A DNA stretch of 19,721 nucleotides from Candidatus Omnitrophota bacterium. GTDB taxonomy: Bacteria; Omnitrophota; Gorgyraeia; Gygaellales; Profunditerraquicolaceae. Of this stretch, positions 8,675 through 16,727 are shown one piece after another (within the stretch, counting starts at the first letter, position 1; every line of letters starts with the position of its first letter). Where the stretch lies: the NCBI GenBank assembly GCA_023229385.1, contig JALNZI010000019.1:1-19721 (forward strand), read 5' to 3'. The position numbers were made by a program, and so were the translations under genes. The notes under the pieces were generated by a model that worked only from the letters and a program-made list of their open reading frames with translations, was not told where the DNA came from and did not search any database.

Positions 8675-9355
8675 ATGGTTTATTTGATAAATATAATAAT
8701 AATCTTAGCGGTAATTGCCATAATCAAGCTTTTGCTGATTTCTCTTTTCTTTTATTCGGATGTCCGCGCGGCTCAGAAAAGAGACCCTGCGGCAAAAAGT
8801 TTCCTGGAGATAGTCCTGCTTTATCAGGGATTGCATGCCTTGGTATATTATCGTATTGCCCATGGATTATATAAAATCCATTTGTTTTTCCTTGCCCGGC
8901 TCATTTCACAGGTGGCGCGTTTTGCAACCGGGATTGAGATTCATCCCGGAGCGGTAATCGGCAAGCGTTTCTTTGTTGACCATGGCATGGGAGTGGTTAT
9001 CGGAGAGACAGCGGTCATCGGCGATGATGTCTTGCTTTATCAGGGCGCAACCCTCGGGGGTACCGGAATTGTTAAAGGGAAACGCCACCCCACTATTGGT
9101 AATAACGTTGTAGTCGGAGCCGGGGCAAAGGTTTTGGGTAATATTACTGTCGGGGATAGTTCGTATATTGGCGCCAATGCCGTAGTAATCAAAGATGTGC
9201 CGCCGAATTCCACGGTAGTCGGGGTGCCGGGAAGGATTACCAAACAGGATGGCAAGAAAATGGATATCAGTTTAGACCATGTGCATATATTGGACCCGAT
9301 TATGCAGAGTATCGAAGAGATGCAGTCAAAGATTGATAAGTTAGAAAAGAAATAG
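8675..9355 (+). CDS. cysE: Serine O-acetyltransferase with N-terminal membrane segment
   Basis: Makes O-acetylserine from serine and acetyl-CoA, the first step of cysteine synthesis. The C-terminal half is a left-handed beta-helix of hexapeptide repeats (about 86-185) with the active-site pair D102-H103 in VDHGMG, H138 in RHPTI and the GGTG loop (128-131). I start the gene at 8675, 226 residues, because GGGAGGT lies just upstream at 8664-8670; the in-frame ATG at 8603 would place 24 unlikely residues inside the ispF frame. The first ~27 residues are strongly hydrophobic and look like a membrane anchor, which soluble CysE proteins such as that of E. coli do not have. cysS follows after 16 bases, as in Bacillus, where gltX precedes this pair; gltX is absent here. 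Confidence 0.93.
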   Translation: MVYLINIIIILAVIAIIKLLLISLFFYSDVRAAQKRDPAAKSFLEIVLLYQGLHALVYYRIAHGLYKIHLFFLARLISQVARFATGIEIHPGAVIGKRFFVDHGMGVVIGETAVIGDDVLLYQGATLGGTGIVKGKRHPTIGNNVVVGAGAKVLGNITVGDSSYIGANAVVIKDVPPNSTVVGVPGRITKQDGKKMDISLDHVHILDPIMQSIEEMQSKIDKLEKK

Positions 9356-9371
9356 AGGCCTTACGACTTTC

Positions 9372-10796
9372 ATGCCTATTTTTATATATAATTCCCTTTC
9401 CAGGAAAAAAGAAGAGTTTGTTTCTTTAGAGCCGCAAAAGATAAATATGTATGTCTGCGGCCCTACGGTTTATGACGAACCGCACATTGGCCATGCCCGC
9501 AGCGCCTATATTTTTGATGTGATCAGGCGCTATCTGGCTTTTAAGGGCTATCGGGTTAAATTCGTGCGCAACGTTACTGACGTGGACGATAAGATAATTG
9601 ACAAGGCCAGAAAAGAATTTCCCGGCCAGGATTTAAACCGGGCTTTTAAGGACGTGGCTGAAAAATACCTCGACTCTTATCATGAAGCATTGACGAACCT
9701 GGGTATAGGTGTTGATCAGGATAAAATTTCAGAGCCCAAAGCAAGTGAATATATTCCCAAGATGATTAAGTTTATCCAGGGTTTGATTGATAACGGAGCA
9801 GCTTATGCCGCCGGCGCCGATGTTTATTTTGATATCACTAAAGCCAAAAACTACGGGAAGTTATCCAATCAATCCTTAGAAAAAATGGAGTCCGGAGTAA
9901 GGATTGCCCTGAATGAGAACAAACGCAATCCTTTGGATTTTGCGCTTTGGAAGGCGGCTAAAGAAAATGAACCGTCCTGGGAAAGCCCTTGGGGCAAGGG
10001 GAGGCCGGGTTGGCATATCGAATGTTCGGTAATGAGCTCTGATATTTTAGGGAGTGAATTTGATATACACGGCGGAGGGATTGATTTGATTTTTCCCCAT
10101 CATGAGAACGAGATTGCCCAGTCTGAGGGCGCAGGCAATAAATTCGCCCGTTACTGGATACATCACGGTTTGCTTACAATCAACGGCCAAAAAATGTCCA
10201 AGTCGCTGGGGAATTTCATCACGGTAAAAGATTTCCTGGATAAATATAAGAATGCGGATTTGCTAAAGCTGTTGTTTTTGTCCACACATTATTCCCATCC
10301 GGTTGATTACACCGATGAGAAAATACAGGAAGCAAAACAGGCATTAGATAGGATCTCGATTTTATGGGGTAAAATCGGTGGGCCGTTTAATAAAAAGTTT
10401 ACCGGTAAAATTACTGAAGAGTTAGAAGCCGTAAAAAATAAATTTATTAGTGCAATGGATGATGATTTTAACACTCCCCAGGGCCTGGCGTCTATTTTTG
10501 AGTTAGTGAGTATTACAAATAAGAATCTGGATAATCAGGAATTAGTGGCGGCATCTAGAGATATATTATTAGAGTTAACAGGGTTATTTGGTTTAAGCGT
10601 AAGTCCCAGCATAGAGGCGAAGACACTTCCTCTCCGGGCAGATTTACATGGTGTGGAAGTATTAATTCAAGAAAGAAATGAAGCAAGGAAGAAAAAAGAT
10701 TTTAAAAGGTCAGACGAGATTAGGAAAGAGTTAGAGGCCGGGGGGATTATTTTAGAGGATACAAAAGACGGCACTACTTGGCGTAGGAAGTTATAG
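9372..10796 (+). CDS. cysS: Cysteinyl-tRNA synthetase
   Basis: Class I aminoacyl-tRNA synthetase that charges tRNA-Cys; 474 residues, standard length. The HIGH motif is at 38-41 and KMSKS at 274-278. The active-site zinc, which selects cysteine over serine, would be held by C29, C218, H243 and H247-position residue E247, matching the Cys-Cys-His-Glu set of E. coli. The C-terminal helical domain with the RNA-binding end is complete. No strong Shine-Dalgarno is seen before this ATG. It sits after cysE, linking cysteine supply with its use in translation. Confidence 0.98.
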   Translation: MPIFIYNSLSRKKEEFVSLEPQKINMYVCGPTVYDEPHIGHARSAYIFDVIRRYLAFKGYRVKFVRNVTDVDDKIIDKARKEFPGQDLNRAFKDVAEKYLDSYHEALTNLGIGVDQDKISEPKASEYIPKMIKFIQGLIDNGAAYAAGADVYFDITKAKNYGKLSNQSLEKMESGVRIALNENKRNPLDFALWKAAKENEPSWESPWGKGRPGWHIECSVMSSDILGSEFDIHGGGIDLIFPHHENEIAQSEGAGNKFARYWIHHGLLTINGQKMSKSLGNFITVKDFLDKYKNADLLKLLFLSTHYSHPVDYTDEKIQEAKQALDRISILWGKIGGPFNKKFTGKITEELEAVKNKFISAMDDDFNTPQGLASIFELVSITNKNLDNQELVAASRDILLELTGLFGLSVSPSIEAKTLPLRADLHGVEVLIQERNEARKKKDFKRSDEIRKELEAGGIILEDTKDGTTWRRKL

Positions 10797-10805
10797 TAAA
10801 TTAAT

Positions 10806-11411
10806 ATGAAAAGTAGATTTATTACATTTGAAGGTTCCGAAGGTTGCGGCAAAAGCACTCAGTCAGAGATGCTTTATTGTTACTTGAAATCCAAAGGCTT
10901 AAGAGTAGTTTATTTGCGTGAGCCCGGCGGGGTTAAGCTGAGCGAAAAGATCCGCGAGATCCTGCTTGATCCTGAAAGCAAAATATCTCCTGAGGCAGAA
11001 ACCCTGCTTTATATGGCTGCCCGCGCCCAGGTGGTCAGGGATATTATTCAGCCTGCATTAAAAGCCGGCAAGATTGTTATTTGCGATCGCTTCCTGGATT
11101 CTACTATTGCTTATCAGGGTTTTGGTTTAGGGATAAATATAGGTATAATTAAAACTATCGGTAAATTCGCTACTTTAGGGATCAAGCCTGACCTGACAAT
11201 CTTTTTGGATTTACCGGTGAAGAAAGGTCTTCAGCACCGTTGTAATTATAAGGATCGCATTGAACAGCGCTCTTTTAAATATCATGAAATAGTCCGGAAT
11301 GGTTATCTTAAACTTGCCAGGCTTGAGCCGAAAAGGATCAGGATAGTCAAAGTTGAGCCGGATAAATTAACTACTCAAAATAACATTAGGAAGTTAACCG
11401 ATGCGCTTTAG
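10806..11411 (+). CDS. tmk: Thymidylate kinase
   Basis: Phosphorylates dTMP to dTDP for DNA synthesis. The 201-residue protein has the P-loop GSEGCGKS (10-17), the DR pair at 94-95 in CDRFLDST, which contacts the nucleotide, and a short LID region around 140-155 ending in DRIE. The gene begins nine bases after the cysS stop with no clear ribosome binding site. It overlaps holB by 11 bases; tmk and holB are also close together in Bacillus, where two small genes (yaaQ, yaaR) lie between them and are absent here. Confidence 0.95.
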   Translation: MKSRFITFEGSEGCGKSTQSEMLYCYLKSKGLRVVYLREPGGVKLSEKIREILLDPESKISPEAETLLYMAARAQVVRDIIQPALKAGKIVICDRFLDSTIAYQGFGLGINIGIIKTIGKFATLGIKPDLTIFLDLPVKKGLQHRCNYKDRIEQRSFKYHEIVRNGYLKLARLEPKRIRIVKVEPDKLTTQNNIRKLTDAL

Positions 11412-12357
11412 CGATATATTAGGGCAGGAGAAACCGTTAAACATAATAAACGCCTATATGGAAAAATCCTGTTTTTCCGGCGGATATATTTTTAGCGGCC
11501 CGGAAGGGATTGGCAAAAAGACGGTTGCAAAAATCATCGCCCAAAAATTAAATTGTACATCTTCGGATAAGCCCTGCGGCACCTGTAGTTCATGCCTGAA
11601 GACGGAGAAACTGCAGCATCCTGACCTGCATATTATTGAAAGCGACGCTGCGCAAATTAAGATTGAGGATATCCGTTCTTTGCAGCGGGAGGCGAATTTC
11701 CGGCCGTATGAAGGGGTAATCAAGGTTTTTATTATTGATGAGGCGCACAGGCTTAATCCTGAGGCGGCAAATTCCCTGCTCAAGATCCTTGAAGAGCCTC
11801 CTAAAGATAGCCTGATTATTTTAATTACTCATAAGCCGCAGAATATTTTTAAAACCATACTTTCCCGCTGTAAGGTTATAAGATTTTCCCCGTTAGCAAT
11901 ATCTGTGCTGGAAGATGTTCTGGTTAAGGATTATTCGCTTGACCGGTTTTGCGCGCATTTCATTTCTTTTTATGCCGAAGGCAGGCTGGGTTTTGCCCTC
12001 AAGTTAAAGGATTCAGGTATTTTTGAAGAAAAGAACAGGGTTTTTGATTCTTTTGCGCTTTCCGATAAACCGCTTGACCGTAATCTCCTTGGGCACAACA
12101 AGGAGCAGCTGCGCAGTTTTTTAAATATTATGGCTTCATGGTTCAGGGATATTTATCTGCTTAAGGCCGGTATAGCGGATAAGCAGCTGATACACTTAGA
12201 TCGGAAAAATGATTTACTGAAACTAAAGCTTGAGTTTTCTTTCAAACAACTTGATGGTATTTTGTCGGCAATTTCAGAGAGTATGTTTTATTTAGAGCAT
12301 AATGTTAACAGCAAATTACTTTTGCATAACTTAGGAGCGCAGCTATGGAAGGTTTGA
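11401..12357 (+). CDS. holB: DNA polymerase III delta-prime subunit (clamp loader)
   Basis: Subunit of the clamp loader that places the beta sliding clamp on DNA. The 318 residues carry a P-loop-like GPEGIGKK (33-40), a zinc module with C52, C59, C62 and C65, DEAH (113-116) and the SRC motif (155-157) that supplies an arginine finger to the neighbouring subunit. The P-loop has lysine where serine or threonine normally follows GK, so ATP binding by this subunit is uncertain; E. coli delta-prime does not bind ATP. AGGAAG at 11388-11393 supports the start. Length and the lack of the long DnaX tail argue against the tau/gamma subunit. The gene overlaps ricT by 13 bases. Confidence 0.93.
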   Translation: MRFSDILGQEKPLNIINAYMEKSCFSGGYIFSGPEGIGKKTVAKIIAQKLNCTSSDKPCGTCSSCLKTEKLQHPDLHIIESDAAQIKIEDIRSLQREANFRPYEGVIKVFIIDEAHRLNPEAANSLLKILEEPPKDSLIILITHKPQNIFKTILSRCKVIRFSPLAISVLEDVLVKDYSLDRFCAHFISFYAEGRLGFALKLKDSGIFEEKNRVFDSFALSDKPLDRNLLGHNKEQLRSFLNIMASWFRDIYLLKAGIADKQLIHLDRKNDLLKLKLEFSFKQLDGILSAISESMFYLEHNVNSKLLLHNLGAQLWKV

Positions 12358-13151
12358 TTCTGGTTCAACTTAGGAATTCCGGGCAGGTGCAGTTTTATCA
12401 AGCCGGAAATTTAACTTTAAAGGTAGGGGATTGCGTAATTGTTGAGCATGACAGGGGACTGGATTATGGATGCGTTATTATGCCGCATCAGGCGCATTGC
12501 TGCGCTGAAAGCAGCCCTAAAGAGCCGCCGAAGAAAATAATCCGCCTGGCTAAAGAAAGTGATCTAAAACAGGTAGAAGATAATTGTGTAAAAGCCAGGG
12601 AAGCATTTAACGCCTGCGAAAAAAAGATTGCTGAGCATAAACTGGATATGAAACTGGTTAAGGCGGAATATTCTTTTGACCGCTCCAAGATTCTGTTTTA
12701 CTTTACTTCCGACGGCCGCGTGGATTTCCGTAACCTGGTTAAAGATTTAGCCAAGATATTCAAGGCGCGTATTGAGTTAAGGCAGATCGGGGTCAGGGAT
12801 GAGGCCAGGCTTTTTGGCGGATATGGCTCATGCGGACGTGAGCTTTGCTGTAAAAGGTTCCTGAAAGACTTTGAACCGGTGACGATAAAGATGGCCAAAG
12901 AAGAGGGTTTATCGCTTAACCCTCCGAAGATATCCGGTTTGTGCGGCCGGCTGATGTGCTGTCTTTCTTATGAATATGAAACCTATAAACTGCTTTCCAA
13001 GGGGTTGCCCCGCGAAGGCGAACATCTAAGCACGGCACAAGGCAAGGGTAAGGTCATTAACGTCAATGTTTTTAAACGCGCGGTTACTGTTCAGCTTGAA
13101 GAAGGCGGATTTTTAGAGGTAAGTTACAAGGAAAAAGAACATGGAAAATAA
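12345..13151 (+). CDS. ricT: PSP1-domain protein RicT (YaaT)
   Basis: A 268-residue PSP1-domain protein. In Bacillus subtilis RicT (YaaT) works with RicA and RicF in a complex that binds Fe-S clusters and helps RNase Y mature mRNA. The characteristic cysteines are present in two matched groups, C163/C168/C169 (CGRELCC) and C200/C205/C206 (CGRLMCC), and there is an extra pair, C52-C53. AGGAG at 12333-12337 supports the start. It lies directly after holB, as in Bacillus. RicA and RicF are not in the window, so the partner set in this organism is unknown. Confidence 0.92.
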   Translation: MEGLILVQLRNSGQVQFYQAGNLTLKVGDCVIVEHDRGLDYGCVIMPHQAHCCAESSPKEPPKKIIRLAKESDLKQVEDNCVKAREAFNACEKKIAEHKLDMKLVKAEYSFDRSKILFYFTSDGRVDFRNLVKDLAKIFKARIELRQIGVRDEARLFGGYGSCGRELCCKRFLKDFEPVTIKMAKEEGLSLNPPKISGLCGRLMCCLSYEYETYKLLSKGLPREGEHLSTAQGKGKVINVNVFKRAVTVQLEEGGFLEVSYKEKEHGK

Positions 13152-14646
13152 GTTTTATATTACTACTCCTATCTATTATGTGAATGCCTCTCCGCATATC
13201 GGGCATTCCTATACCACTATTGCCGCTGATGTCTTAAGCAGGTTTAAACGCCGCGTTTTAGGAAAAGATAATGTGCGTTTTCTTACCGGTACTGATGAAC
13301 ACGGCCAGAAAATCCAAAAGGCCGCAGATAGCGCGAAGCTTTCTGCGCAGGATTTTGTAGATAAAACAAGCCTGCAATTCAGGAACCTTTGGAAATCTTT
13401 AGGGGTTTCTTACGATGATTTCATCCGTACCACTGAAGAGCGTCATGTTAAAGTCGTACAGAAAGTCCTCGAGATCCTTTTTAAAAAAGGGGACATTTAT
13501 GAAGGTAAATATGAGGGATTATATTGTACTCCCTGTGAGACATTCTGGCTTGAGTCGCAGGCAATAGGCGGATTATGTCCGGATTGCCAGAGGCCGGTTG
13601 AGCGCATTGTTGAGAGCAATTATTTTTTTAAATTGTCAATTTACCAGGATTGGCTCTTGGGATTCCTCAAAGAAAACCCGAATTTTATTAAACCCGCCAG
13701 CCGTTATGAAGAGACCTTAAGGTTTTTGGAATTAAATAAATTAAATGATTTGTGTATTTCGCGGCCCAAGGAGAGGCTTAATTGGGGCATACCTTTGCCT
13801 TTTGCTCCGGAACATGTAACCTATGTTTGGTTTGATGCTCTGGTTAATTATATCAGCGCGGTCGGTGAATTTGACAGTCAGGACAATTATCAGTCCCGAT
13901 GGTGGCCGGCAGAGTTGCATTTAATGGCCAAGGATATTCTAAGACAGCATACAGTTTATTGGCCGATTATGCTCCATGCTTTAAATATCGAACTTCCTAA
14001 AGCAGTGTTTGCGCATGGTTGGTGGATGATTAATGAAGACAAAATGTCTAAGTCGCGCGGTAATGTGGTTAACCCGCTTGAGATGATAGAGAAATATGGC
14101 CTGGATGCCTACAGGTATTTTCTTCTCCGGGATGTGCCGTTTGGTTTGGACGGAAATTTCTCGGAAGAGGGAATAGTTAAGCGTTACAATAGCGATTTAG
14201 CAAATGACTTAGGGAACTTGGTTTATCGCACCCTGACTATGATCGAGAAGTATTTTGATGGTAGTATCCCGAATGTAGATTTTAATAAGCTTAAGAATGA
14301 CCAGAAGGTCTCCAATATTCTAGCTAAAATCCAGAATTTGGATTCGAGAGTTTCTTCAGCTTTGGATAAGCAGGATTTTAGTTTGGCTTTGGAAGCTATT
14401 TGGGAATTGATTGCTATGGCTAATAAGCATGTTGAAGAGACCAAGCCCTGGAATCTTGCCAAAGAGAATAAGCAGGAAGAGTTGAAAGAATTTATCCGTT
14501 TATTAATTGATGTTATCAGGGCGGTATCCAGACAGCTGGAGATCTTTATTCCTCAGACTGCCTTGTCGATCCAGGAACAGTTCGGTGAGGAGAAGGTAAA
14601 AAAGGGCAATCCATTATTCCCGCGTATTGAAACCAAGAAGAAGTAA
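13141..14646 (+). CDS. metG: Methionyl-tRNA synthetase
   Basis: Charges tRNA-Met, including the initiator. HIGH is at 19-22 and KMSKS at 301-305. One zinc knuckle is formed by C129, C132, C146 and C149, within the insertion typical of the family. The helical anticodon-binding domain is complete, but at 501 residues the protein lacks the C-terminal EMAP-like tRNA-binding domain found in many longer forms such as E. coli MetG. AAGGAA at 13128-13133 supports the start, and the gene overlaps ricT by 11 bases. tatD follows after 11 bases, the same pairing as metS-yabD in Bacillus. Confidence 0.97.
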   Translation: MENKFYITTPIYYVNASPHIGHSYTTIAADVLSRFKRRVLGKDNVRFLTGTDEHGQKIQKAADSAKLSAQDFVDKTSLQFRNLWKSLGVSYDDFIRTTEERHVKVVQKVLEILFKKGDIYEGKYEGLYCTPCETFWLESQAIGGLCPDCQRPVERIVESNYFFKLSIYQDWLLGFLKENPNFIKPASRYEETLRFLELNKLNDLCISRPKERLNWGIPLPFAPEHVTYVWFDALVNYISAVGEFDSQDNYQSRWWPAELHLMAKDILRQHTVYWPIMLHALNIELPKAVFAHGWWMINEDKMSKSRGNVVNPLEMIEKYGLDAYRYFLLRDVPFGLDGNFSEEGIVKRYNSDLANDLGNLVYRTLTMIEKYFDGSIPNVDFNKLKNDQKVSNILAKIQNLDSRVSSALDKQDFSLALEAIWELIAMANKHVEETKPWNLAKENKQEELKEFIRLLIDVIRAVSRQLEIFIPQTALSIQEQFGEEKVKKGNPLFPRIETKKK

Positions 14647-14657
14647 TCTCACATCAT

Positions 14658-15419
14658 ATGTTAGTTGATACCCACTGCCATCTTGATTTTCCACAGTTTG
14701 AGCCGGACCGCGAACAGGTTATCCTGCGTGCGGAGGAGGCAGGCGTGAACTATCTTGTAAATATCGGCGCTACCTTGGATTCTTCAGCCGCGGCTTGTGA
14801 GTTAGCGGCAAAATATGCCCAAGTTTACGCCGGCGTAGGCGTGCACCCGCATGAGGCGGATGGATTTGGCCCGGAAGCGGAAAGTAAATTAAGGGAGCTG
14901 GCTTTAAGAAAAAAGGTTGTGGCTATCGGAGAAACCGGGTTGGATTTTTACCGTAATTTATCTTCCGCAGAGAATCAGTTATCTGCTTTTAACAGGCAAA
15001 TCCAGTTAGCTAAAGATTTAAAACTCCCCATCGTAATCCATAGCCGCCAGGCAGAGGAGCAGGTGCTTAAGGTTTTAAAAAGCGCTATGCCTCTGCGTGC
15101 GGTAATCCATTGTTTTTCCGGTGATGAGAGTTTCCTGAAAGGTTGTTTAGATTTAGGATTCTTTATTTCTTTCACCTGTAATATTACCTATAAAAAGGCG
15201 CAAGGCTTAAGGGATATGGTTGAGCTTACCCCGCTGGATAAGTTGATGCTTGAAACTGATGCCCCGTATTTATCTCCCGAAGGTTTTCGCGGTAAGCGTA
15301 ATGAACCGTTGCAGGTAAAATTATTAGCTGAGGCAGTCAGTCTGATCAAGGGAGTCAGTATTGGTGAGATTGCGGAGAATACGACTAAGAACGCAAAAGG
15401 ATTCTTTGGATTAGGATGA
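14658..15419 (+). CDS. tatD: TatD-family metal-dependent deoxyribonuclease
   Basis: A 253-residue TIM-barrel hydrolase; family members act as 3'-5' exodeoxyribonucleases or DNases in repair. The metal site is complete: H6 and H8 (THCH), E92 (GETGLD), H128 (IHSR), H151 (HCFSG) and D201 (ETDAPY). The cysteine between the two first histidines, HCH, is common in the family. No clear Shine-Dalgarno precedes the ATG. The TGA stop overlaps the next start (ATGA). Sequence alone does not separate TatD from its paralogues YcfH and YjjV, so the exact substrate is not assigned. Confidence 0.93.
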   Translation: MLVDTHCHLDFPQFEPDREQVILRAEEAGVNYLVNIGATLDSSAAACELAAKYAQVYAGVGVHPHEADGFGPEAESKLRELALRKKVVAIGETGLDFYRNLSSAENQLSAFNRQIQLAKDLKLPIVIHSRQAEEQVLKVLKSAMPLRAVIHCFSGDESFLKGCLDLGFFISFTCNITYKKAQGLRDMVELTPLDKLMLETDAPYLSPEGFRGKRNEPLQVKLLAEAVSLIKGVSIGEIAENTTKNAKGFFGLG

Positions 15420-16534
15420 GTGCCAAAATTTCCATAGTTAAGTGTAATGGTTATGAGCCGTCTGCCGTAGAACAGGCAGTCAGGAAGACAGTTGATCTTT
15501 TAGGCGGAATAACCTGTTTTGTTAAGCCTGGCTCCCGGGTATTGATAAAACCTAACCTTTTGATGTCCAAGGGTCCGGAATATGCGATTACTACCCATCC
15601 GGAAGTGGTCAGGGCGGTAGTGCATATTTTAAAAGAGATTAATTGCCGGGTTATTATCGGTGATGGCCCAAGCGTATGGGATCAGTATATTGAAAATGTG
15701 GATGAAGTTTATGAACTCACCGGTATAAAAAGAATCGCCCAGGATGAAGGAATAGAGCTGGTTAATTTTGATAAACGCCGGATGCGCGATAAATTCCCGC
15801 TTACCAGCTGGCTTGATGAATGCGATTATCTTATTAACCTGCCCAAATTCAAAACTCACGGGTTTACTTTGATCACCGGCGGAATTAAGAACCTTTTCGG
15901 GTTAGTTTCAGGTACATATAAAACCGAACTGCATAAAAATTATTTTAAGCCGTCTGAATTCGTCAAGATACTTGTGGATATATACCAGGAGGCTAAACCC
16001 GCTTTAACAATTATTGATGGGATATTAGCTATGGAGGGGGAAGGGCCGGGAACCAGCGGTAAACCCCGCCAGCTTAATCTTTTGCTCGCCGGTTCTGATT
16101 GCGTGGCGTTAGATACTCTAATGGCTAAAATAATGGGCATTAGGCATCAGGAGGTTTTATCGACTAAAGAGGCAGCGCTGCGCGGATTAGGCGAAGGGAA
16201 TCTAGAGAAAATCAAGATAGAGGGGGAGGATATTGATAAATTAAATATTCGTCCTTTTATTCTGCCGCAGGCATCACGGTTAGATAGGCTTCCGGATGTT
16301 TTTAAATTTATAGCGCAGTGGTTGATCAGGTATCGTCCCTACTCCATTTGCGCCAAATGTACGCGTTGCGGACATTGCGTAAAAATTTGCCCGGGGAAAT
16401 GCATTAAGCTAACAAAAAAGAGTATAGCTTTTAATTATAGAAAATGTATTGCCTGTTTCTGCTGCCAGGAGTCTTGTCCGGCCGCGGCAATAGGGGTGAA
16501 AAAGAGCCTATTGGCTAAATTAATAGGATTATAG
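15416..16534 (+). CDS. DUF362 protein with C-terminal 2[4Fe-4S] ferredoxin domain
   Basis: A 372-residue protein of unknown function. The N-terminal DUF362 domain (about 1-260) contains VLIKPNLL (42-49) and LINLPKFKTH (139-148), typical of that family. The C-terminus carries two CxxCxxCxxxCP motifs: C315, C318, C321, C325 and C344, C347, C350, C354, expected to bind two 4Fe-4S clusters. Three further cysteines lie close by: C312, C329 and C349. No signal peptide or transmembrane helix is obvious, so a cytoplasmic redox role is likely. It follows tatD with an ATGA overlap and is the last gene before the palindromic element at 16536. DUF362-ferredoxin proteins are widespread in anaerobes; I cannot name the substrate. 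Confidence 0.9.
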   Translation: MSAKISIVKCNGYEPSAVEQAVRKTVDLLGGITCFVKPGSRVLIKPNLLMSKGPEYAITTHPEVVRAVVHILKEINCRVIIGDGPSVWDQYIENVDEVYELTGIKRIAQDEGIELVNFDKRRMRDKFPLTSWLDECDYLINLPKFKTHGFTLITGGIKNLFGLVSGTYKTELHKNYFKPSEFVKILVDIYQEAKPALTIIDGILAMEGEGPGTSGKPRQLNLLLAGSDCVALDTLMAKIMGIRHQEVLSTKEAALRGLGEGNLEKIKIEGEDIDKLNIRPFILPQASRLDRLPDVFKFIAQWLIRYRPYSICAKCTRCGHCVKICPGKCIKLTKKSIAFNYRKCIACFCCQESCPAAAIGVKKSLLAKLIGL

Positions 16535-16575
16535 ATAATGGCAGGCATCCGAGCCTTGTTCTCGCATCACCGCTT

Positions 16576-16596
16576 GCTCGCCCCAGCGTGGCGAGC
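16576..16596 (+). repeat. Internal hairpin A of the element
   Basis: GCTCGCC (16576-16582) pairs perfectly with GGCGAGC (16590-16596) around a seven-base loop. No T-run follows, so it is not a rho-independent terminator. Confidence 0.7.
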
Positions 16597-16607
16597 TTGC
16601 GCTTCGG

Positions 16608-16664
16608 CAAAATTTTCGCTCTACCTGGCATTTATTACGGGCAACCATGCCCGCTCAAATTTTG
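16608..16664 (+). repeat. Internal stem C enclosing hairpin B
   Basis: CAAAATTT (16608-16615) pairs with AAATTTTG (16657-16664), eight base pairs. It encloses hairpin B, CGGGCA (16638-16643) with TGCCCG (16648-16653) and a four-base loop. With hairpin A and the outer arms this gives a branched fold. Confidence 0.6.
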
Positions 16665-16727
16665 AGATGCTGCTCGAATCAAGTCTCGACTGCCTGCCAT
16701 TACGACAGGTTAGAATGATAATATAAT

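Larger units (their letters stand above)
16536..16702 (+). repeat. Structured element with terminal inverted repeats (MITE/REP-like)
   Basis: A 167-base element filling most of the 193-base gap between the DUF362 gene and mtnA. Its ends are a perfect 12-base inverted repeat, TAATGGCAGGCA (16536-16547) and its complement (16691-16702). Pairing continues inward imperfectly (16550-16558 with 16680-16688; 16564-16568 with 16666-16670). Inside are two hairpins and an A+T-rich stem (see next entries). If the outermost TA on each side is a duplicated target, the element is 16538-16700 with 10-base ends, a pattern typical of MITEs mobilised by IS630/Tc1-like transposases; this is inference. G+C is about 54% by hand count. 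No transposase is in the window. The 62-codon reading frame across it has no recognisable product. It could also be a structured RNA or processing site in the transcript. Confidence 0.65.

Noticed and set aside
16576..16596. Hairpin A as a rho-independent terminator
   Set aside because: It is not followed by a run of T on the + strand, and it sits in the middle of a larger paired structure.
16538..16726. 62-codon reading frame across the gap between the DUF362 gene and mtnA
   Set aside because: It begins inside the left inverted repeat, has no Shine-Dalgarno, no recognisable motif, and its bases are explained by the paired arms and hairpins of the element.
16700..16727. Promoter-like TTACGA (16700-16705) and TATAAT (16722-16727) before mtnA
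   Set aside because: Spacing is plausible, but the -10 box touches the ATG, so transcription would start inside the gene; A+T-rich sequence gives such matches by chance.
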